Made by a program: the position numbers and the translations under genes. Below, one piece after another: positions 6,119 through 9,052 of a DNA stretch of 9,052 bases (position 1 is the stretch's first letter; every line of letters starts with the position of its first letter). The stretch covers positions 1 through 9,052 of the forward strand of contig DGDD01000244.1 in NCBI GenBank assembly GCA_002385265.1, written 5' to 3'. Under the pieces are notes generated by a model, which saw only the letters and a list, made by a program, of their open reading frames with translations, was not told where the DNA came from and did not search any database. The DNA is from Chitinophagaceae bacterium UBA3961. Lineage in GTDB: Bacteria > Bacteroidota > Bacteroidia > Chitinophagales > Chitinophagaceae.

Positions 6119-6568
6119 CTAAACGCCGGGCCAGGCTACTTTAATACTGGCCACTTTCGTTTCAATAACTGCACCGGTTTCAGCATTTACAGCTTTTAGA
6201 ACTACACGATAGATGCCGAATGCTACTCCTAAAAAAGTTGTTTGACCACTCAAAGGAAGATTGGAACTTGACATTACCAACTCACCTGTTGTATTGTTAT
6301 AAACCTCAAGAGTACCGCTGAGCGTTTGAGTGTTATCACAGGCTTTTATTCCATAAGCCACTTTGATACTCCAAATTGTTGGAATGGCTTCTCTTTTACC
6401 TTGTTTCAAATCGAGCTGATAGATGTTTGTACAAGGCGGAGGAGGCGTGGGAGCAACTTCTTTGTTTACGGAAGGTTGATTGTCATTTACCGGAGTGAGT
6501 GTTGAACCGGTTTTACTGCAAGAACTAAATCCTAAGGCAATGATTGCCAAAGCTAACAATTTTTTCAT
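6119..6568 (-). CDS. Small lipoprotein with a proline-rich tether and an Ig/Fn3-like beta domain
   Basis: The ATG at 6568 gives 149 residues beginning MKKLLALAIIALGFSSCSKTG, a standard lipoprotein signal with the lipidated Cys at residue 17. The frame is open to an earlier ATG at 6604, but the extra twelve residues (MIQFHTYNTNSK) would precede a complete signal peptide, so 6568 is preferred. A low-complexity linker (about 18-45) ending PTPPPP leads to a domain of about 100 residues with alternating beta pattern (WSIKVAYGIKA, LSGTLEVYNNTTGELV, YRVVLKAVNAETGAVI, SIKVAWPG). This looks like an immunoglobulin- or fibronectin-type sandwich. Two Cys (46 and 77) could form a disulfide. I recognise no named family. 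It is monocistronic or last in its unit, since it ends at the terminator at 6069-6096. Confidence 0.87.
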   Translation of the reverse strand: MKKLLALAIIALGFSSCSKTGSTLTPVNDNQPSVNKEVAPTPPPPCTNIYQLDLKQGKREAIPTIWSIKVAYGIKACDNTQTLSGTLEVYNNTTGELVMSSSNLPLSGQTTFLGVAFGIYRVVLKAVNAETGAVIETKVASIKVAWPGV

Positions 6569-6738
6569 TTTGCTGTTGGTGTTATAAGTGTGGAATTGGA
6601 TCACAAGTCACTGAAATCCATCCGGATGAAAATCAGAACCTTAACCATTTACACTACTTAGTAAACACCGAAATAGACGTTGTAACATTAAACAGCCAAA
6701 AAATGAGAGTCAATAAAGTTAGCGTATGAAAATAGATA

Positions 6739-7203
6739 TCAAAGAGTAGTAATCAGCTTTTTAAGAACAACAATCTGCCCCAAATGATAATGATTGTGTT
6801 CTATTACTCCTTGAATGTTTCTATAAACTGTGCCGTATCTCTCGTTGATATTTTCCCAAAGTTGGGCCTCTGAAAGATTTTCAACCAGTGCTGCAAAGGA
6901 TTCAGCATCCTGCCAAGTTTTAGAAAGCATGGCCTGCCATGTATCTTCGGTTTCTATTGCAGGTACTTTAAAACTGTCTTCATGCTTTCCGGTTAAAGGA
7001 TTCCCAGCAACCCTATTAGATACGGCATTCAAATAATAGTTCATATGAAAAACCAACAAAGCAATGGTATTGCAATCTTTTACAGCCGTAGTCGCGGCTT
7101 TATAATCTACATCTTTCAAATGTTCTTGCATATTGGCCCATGTCCAATTGGTTCCAAAATGAATTTCACGAATATGTCGGGCAAGTTCTTTAGAAAGTAA
7201 CAT
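6739..7203 (-). CDS. DinB-fold putative metal-binding protein
   Basis: The 154-residue product has the four-helix pattern of the DinB/YfiT superfamily, a group of small cytoplasmic proteins. Some members bind a divalent metal or act as thiol-dependent transferases, but most are uncharacterised. The three ligand positions look intact: His53 in LLVFHMNYYLN, and His136 and His140 in EHNHYHLGQIVVLKKL, which provides the HxxxH near the C-terminus. Length and N-terminus (MLLSKELARHIREIHFG) are normal, and the ATG at 7203 is the natural start. It lies 170 nt upstream of the lipoprotein gene on the same strand, with no terminator seen between them, so co-transcription is possible. The substrate is unknown; it should not be equated with DNA polymerase IV, which shares only the name. 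Confidence 0.88.
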   Translation of the reverse strand: MLLSKELARHIREIHFGTNWTWANMQEHLKDVDYKAATTAVKDCNTIALLVFHMNYYLNAVSNRVAGNPLTGKHEDSFKVPAIETEDTWQAMLSKTWQDAESFAALVENLSEAQLWENINERYGTVYRNIQGVIEHNHYHLGQIVVLKKLITTL

Positions 7204-7522
7204 AAGATGAAGTTTTTCTTGAGTGTAGTAGATTGAAACTAAAGTTACATAATTAGCTTGTCAGAATTTGCAGCTCTCCTATAGCTCTGGATTTTTTTAA
7301 CCACAGATTCTGCAGATTTAAGAGATTCTCACAGATTGAAAACTGAGAATAATGAAAGCAAAATTGAGTTGTGGAAATTAATCTATGTAATTGTATTTAA
7401 TAATCTGGCTATCTGTGGTTAAATAAAAGAATGTGTCTGCCGCGTTATCACTTTGTGTAACTTCTCTTTCTTCTATCACCTTTGCGAATTCCAAGCAGCG
7501 AAGCTGCGCAAAAACTCGGACC
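7204..7522. other. 319-bp non-coding gap containing a palindromic repeat
   Basis: No reading frame here looks genuine. The part next to the DinB gene (7204-7290) is presumably its leader and promoter, though I cannot place the promoter. The middle (7296-7423) is the inverted-repeat element described separately. The rest (7424-7522) has a short perfect hairpin, GCAGC-GAA-GCTGC (7495-7507), with no T run, so it is not an obvious terminator for the upstream membrane protein gene. Confidence 0.6.
7296..7423. repeat. Palindromic intergenic repeat with 13-bp perfect terminal inverted repeats
   Basis: TTTAACCACAGAT (7296-7308) and its exact complement ATCTGTGGTTAAA (7411-7423) bound a 128-bp element. 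Inside the left arm the motif CAGATT recurs (CACAGATT, GCAGATTT, AGAGATTC, CACAGATT). The right arm, read in reverse, repeats it more loosely (CCAGATT, CATAGATT), so the imperfect symmetry reaches about 45 bp inward from each end. This is the look of a dispersed, non-coding REP- or MITE-like element. CCACAGATT-type repeats strike me as widespread in bacterial intergenic DNA, but I cannot count copies here. No coding capacity or clear target-site duplication is seen. Confidence 0.75.
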
Positions 7523-7984
7523 TTAATGTAAATACCTTGTTCTATCTTCCGGACCGGCACTCGGCTTCCCCTCTCTCTCAAAAGTATAAAACATCGCGGC
7601 CATCCAAATAAGGTGCGAGGCGAGCCATGTCCAATAGCCAATACCAATCGAGGTAATTGTTTGAGACCCGCCACCTTCATTGGCTACAACAGAGTCGAAT
7701 AGTAAAAATGAAAAACTCAACAAAAATGAAGCAATGGAACTGAATAGGGCTAGTTTCTGATTCTTGCGAGCTATATAAATACTGAATGCTAAAAGTGGAT
7801 TCGCAAACCAGCTAATGGCTGCGCCGGAACCCATTGCAAAACCCATCCAGCCAAAAATAAATACCAAAAAGCCGATTGAACCTTCTTTCCCTGTATAGTA
7901 ACAAGTTTGAGACAAAGAAAAAGCGAAAACGACACCGGATGCCAGCGCAAATTTTTTTCTGACGGCCCATTTGTTTTCGCTCAT
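7523..7984 (-). CDS. Small polytopic membrane protein of unknown function
   Basis: The product has 153 residues, with a short basic N-terminus (MSENKWAVRKKF) and four to five hydrophobic segments (near 12-28, 37-58, 60-73, 78-97 and 112-135). A loop rich in Gly (VANEGGGSQTITS, about 100-112) precedes the last helix. The hydrophilic tail (EREGKPSAGPEDRTRYLH) is probably cytoplasmic if the N-terminus is. I recognise no family or catalytic motif. The start is 26 nt after the stop of the lipoprotein gene at 8011-8418, so the two are likely co-transcribed. A 100-aa frame overlapping its 3' end on the same strand (7378-7680) is not membrane-like and is not accepted as a gene. Confidence 0.82.
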   Translation of the reverse strand: MSENKWAVRKKFALASGVVFAFSLSQTCYYTGKEGSIGFLVFIFGWMGFAMGSGAAISWFANPLLAFSIYIARKNQKLALFSSIASFLLSFSFLLFDSVVANEGGGSQTITSIGIGYWTWLASHLIWMAAMFYTFEREGKPSAGPEDRTRYLH

Positions 7985-8010
7985 AATAAAGTCTTACAAC
8001 TTAGAATAGA

Positions 8011-8418
8011 TTACATCTTTTTATACAGCTCATATACATCTTGCTCATTGTTAGCATAGGTACGCGTAATGGTGATATGATTTGCACGAGAATAAACAGA
8101 GTAGTTACCACTTAGAATGTAAGTATGATCGAAATCGGATGTCCAAATACAGTCATTGGTAAAGCGCACACTATCAATTCCTACAGAACTGAAAACGCCT
8201 CTGCAAAGTGCGGGGTATTTGGTTGAATCACTGAGTCCCGACCAAGCGCCTTCATTGAAACTAACGCTCACTTTCACTTCTTTTCCTGTTCCACTTTTGA
8301 TGCGTTGATAGGTTCCGTAATAGACACCGTTGGCGATAGTATCGGCAGCTTCAATTTTCTTGCTGCAAGAAGAATAGACGAGAGAGGTAAGTACGATTGC
8401 CGCTAATAATTTATACAT
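8011..8418 (-). CDS. Small secreted lipoprotein, beta-rich, unknown function
   Basis: The product has 135 residues. A hydrophobic signal (3-14) and lipobox VYSSC put the lipidated Cys at residue 18, followed by the SKK typical of this set. The mature part looks all-beta: GVYYGTYQRI (31-40), KEVKVSVSFNEGAWSG (46-61), a Cys pair (72 and 90), YILSGNYSVYS (100-110), HITITRTY (114-121) and a C-terminal VYELYKKM. The order of G-x-Y-x-G-x-Y near the start, F-x-x-x-x-W-x-G in the middle and an aromatic YELYK end resembles the partial lipoprotein at 8700-9052, so they may be distant paralogues or share a lipocalin-like fold. I know no named family. The gene heads a probable two-gene unit with the membrane protein downstream. 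Confidence 0.85.
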   Translation of the reverse strand: MYKLLAAIVLTSLVYSSCSKKIEAADTIANGVYYGTYQRIKSGTGKEVKVSVSFNEGAWSGLSDSTKYPALCRGVFSSVGIDSVRFTNDCIWTSDFDHTYILSGNYSVYSRANHITITRTYANNEQDVYELYKKM

Positions 8419-8526
8419 ATGAATACTTTAAAGTTTGATCGCGGTCTTCAATCGATATGGATCTAAGTATTCAACAGGATATTAGAGAAATGTTCTTTTG
8501 AGGGTTTCTTTTAATTGCGGTAACCA

Positions 8527-8643
8527 TTAGGAATGAACGAGTTCCGCAGTAGCTGTTGCAAAAGTAATATCTGAATTTGATAAATCATAGCGCGCAAGGG
8601 CGTAATTTCTAACAGCAGGGGTTAAACATTGGGGATAACACAC
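8527..8643 (-). other. 38-codon protein-like mini-ORF or remnant in the gap between two lipoprotein genes
   Basis: The gap at 8419-8699 (281 bp) has no annotated-size gene, but one minus-strand frame is open from a GTG at 8643, right after an in-frame stop, to TAA at 8527. Its translation looks like natural protein rather than random DNA (it includes NYALARYDLSNSDITF followed by ATATAELVHS) and is locally richer in G and C than its surroundings. There is no ATG, signal peptide or ribosome site. It may be a fragment of a decayed gene, a tiny gene, or part of a dispersed non-coding element whose translation merely looks orderly. The family is not recognised. Confidence 0.35.
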
Positions 8644-8699
8644 TAATTATCAATTAGATGGTACACGAGTTCAATTCAACAACTACCTGCTTTCCTTGA

Positions 8700-9052
8700 T
8701 TAGTGTTGTTTCACTAGAAAAAATCCAATCTCACCGCAAACCACATCTTTTTGCGTGAGCCAAAGGGTGTCGTTCTTATATCCGAAACGATAAACTCCCT
8801 CACAATAGGTAAAACGATTTTCTTCAGAAGGATGAGTAACATCGAAGTTTTTCAATACCATTTGATTGGCGTCTAATACAATATAGCGTCCCTTCCTAAA
8901 TGTAACAGAACTAGTCGGGTCCATTTCAGCGATCCAATTATTATTTGCAAATTGAATGTCTAGTTGCTGAACGCCTTGAAAGTACCCTCCGGAAACTTGT
9001 CCGGAGTAACGACCTTCCGGAATGAAGTTCTGTTTCTCATCTTTCGAACAAG
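8700..9052 (-). CDS. Lipoprotein, 5' end beyond the window edge (partial)
   Basis: The frame runs from the stop at 8700-8702 to the right edge without interruption. The last complete codons read C-S-K-D-E-K-Q-N, with the Cys at 9048-9050. This matches the lipobox-plus-SKD signature of the other lipoproteins here, so the signal peptide is almost certainly just outside the window and the ATG at 8924 is internal. The mature part is 116 residues: GRYSGQVSGGYFQGV near the start, LDIQFANNNWIAEMD, FRKGRYIVLDANQ, YCEGVYRFGYKNDTLWL, and an end at EIGFFLVKQH. The repeated Gly-x-Tyr and strand-like segments point to a small beta-barrel or lipocalin-like fold. Two Cys (one in FTYCEG, one in VVCGE) may pair. 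The function is unknown. Confidence 0.8.
   Translation of the reverse strand, partial: CSKDEKQNFIPEGRYSGQVSGGYFQGVQQLDIQFANNNWIAEMDPTSSVTFRKGRYIVLDANQMVLKNFDVTHPSEENRFTYCEGVYRFGYKNDTLWLTQKDVVCGEIGFFLVKQH

Noticed and set aside
6619..6628. Perfect 10-bp palindrome CATCCGGATG between the DinB and lipoprotein genes
   Set aside because: It is a single short palindrome without a second copy or a recognisable operator context; it could be chance.
6668..6700. Possible Bacteroidota promoter (TTTG, 21-nt spacer, TATTTCGG on the minus strand) upstream of the 6119-6568 lipoprotein
   Set aside because: The -7 box matches the consensus only partly and the implied leader of about 100 nt is long; in AT-rich DNA such matches are common, so it is not listed as a feature.
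7378..7680. 100-aa frame on the minus strand overlapping the 3' end of the 7523-7984 gene
   Set aside because: It overlaps a gene with clear membrane-helix pattern, its own sequence has no recognisable signal, domain or protein-like order, and its 3' part is derived from the palindromic repeat region.

Overview
The window looks like chromosomal DNA of a Bacteroidota bacterium, most plausibly of the Chitinophagaceae/Sphingobacteriia type. The evidence is AT-rich intergenic DNA, a LuxR-type two-component system whose kinase has periplasmic TPRs and an H-box of the form ERKRIAADLHDNLG, many small secreted lipoproteins with the signature S-C-S-K after the lipobox, and a stand-alone copy of the C-terminal domain otherwise seen on Bacteroidota BlaR1/M56 proteins. 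There is no tRNA, rRNA, CRISPR array, transposase, phage or plasmid gene.

Layout. Positions 1-136 are non-coding and carry a short AT-rich heptamer array. Positions 137-2814 (+) hold a two-component operon: a TPR histidine kinase, split by an apparent single-base deletion near 1723-1747, followed by its LuxR/NarL-family response regulator. A second heptamer array of the same period and copy number lies directly after it. A small lipoprotein gene (3030-3461, +) converges on a minus-strand block, with a perfect 12-bp hairpin between them. The minus-strand block, in transcription order, is: an outer-membrane beta-barrel-like gene broken at a T8 run (5953 to 5382), a macro-domain ADP-ribosyl hydrolase (5341 to 4808), a polytopic membrane protein starting 6 nt later (4801 to 4274), and a secreted BlaR1-tail-like protein (4185 to 3580).

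Upstream, also on the minus strand, are: a partial lipoprotein running off the right edge (9052 to 8700), a 281-bp gap with a 38-codon protein-like mini-ORF, a lipoprotein (8418 to 8011) probably co-transcribed with a small membrane protein (7984 to 7523), a 319-bp gap containing a palindromic repeat with 13-bp perfect inverted ends, a DinB-fold protein (7203 to 6739), and a lipoprotein (6568 to 6119) followed by a textbook intrinsic terminator.

Functionally this is mostly envelope and sensing material: one signalling operon, four predicted lipoproteins, two polytopic membrane proteins and a barrel-like protein. I do not see a convincing new defence or biosynthetic system. The points most worth checking are the two single-base-deletion-type frameshifts at A/T runs, which are either assembly errors or transcriptional slippage, the heptamer arrays bracketing the kinase/regulator operon, the palindromic repeat, the mini-ORF, and the tightly coupled macro-domain/membrane-protein pair.
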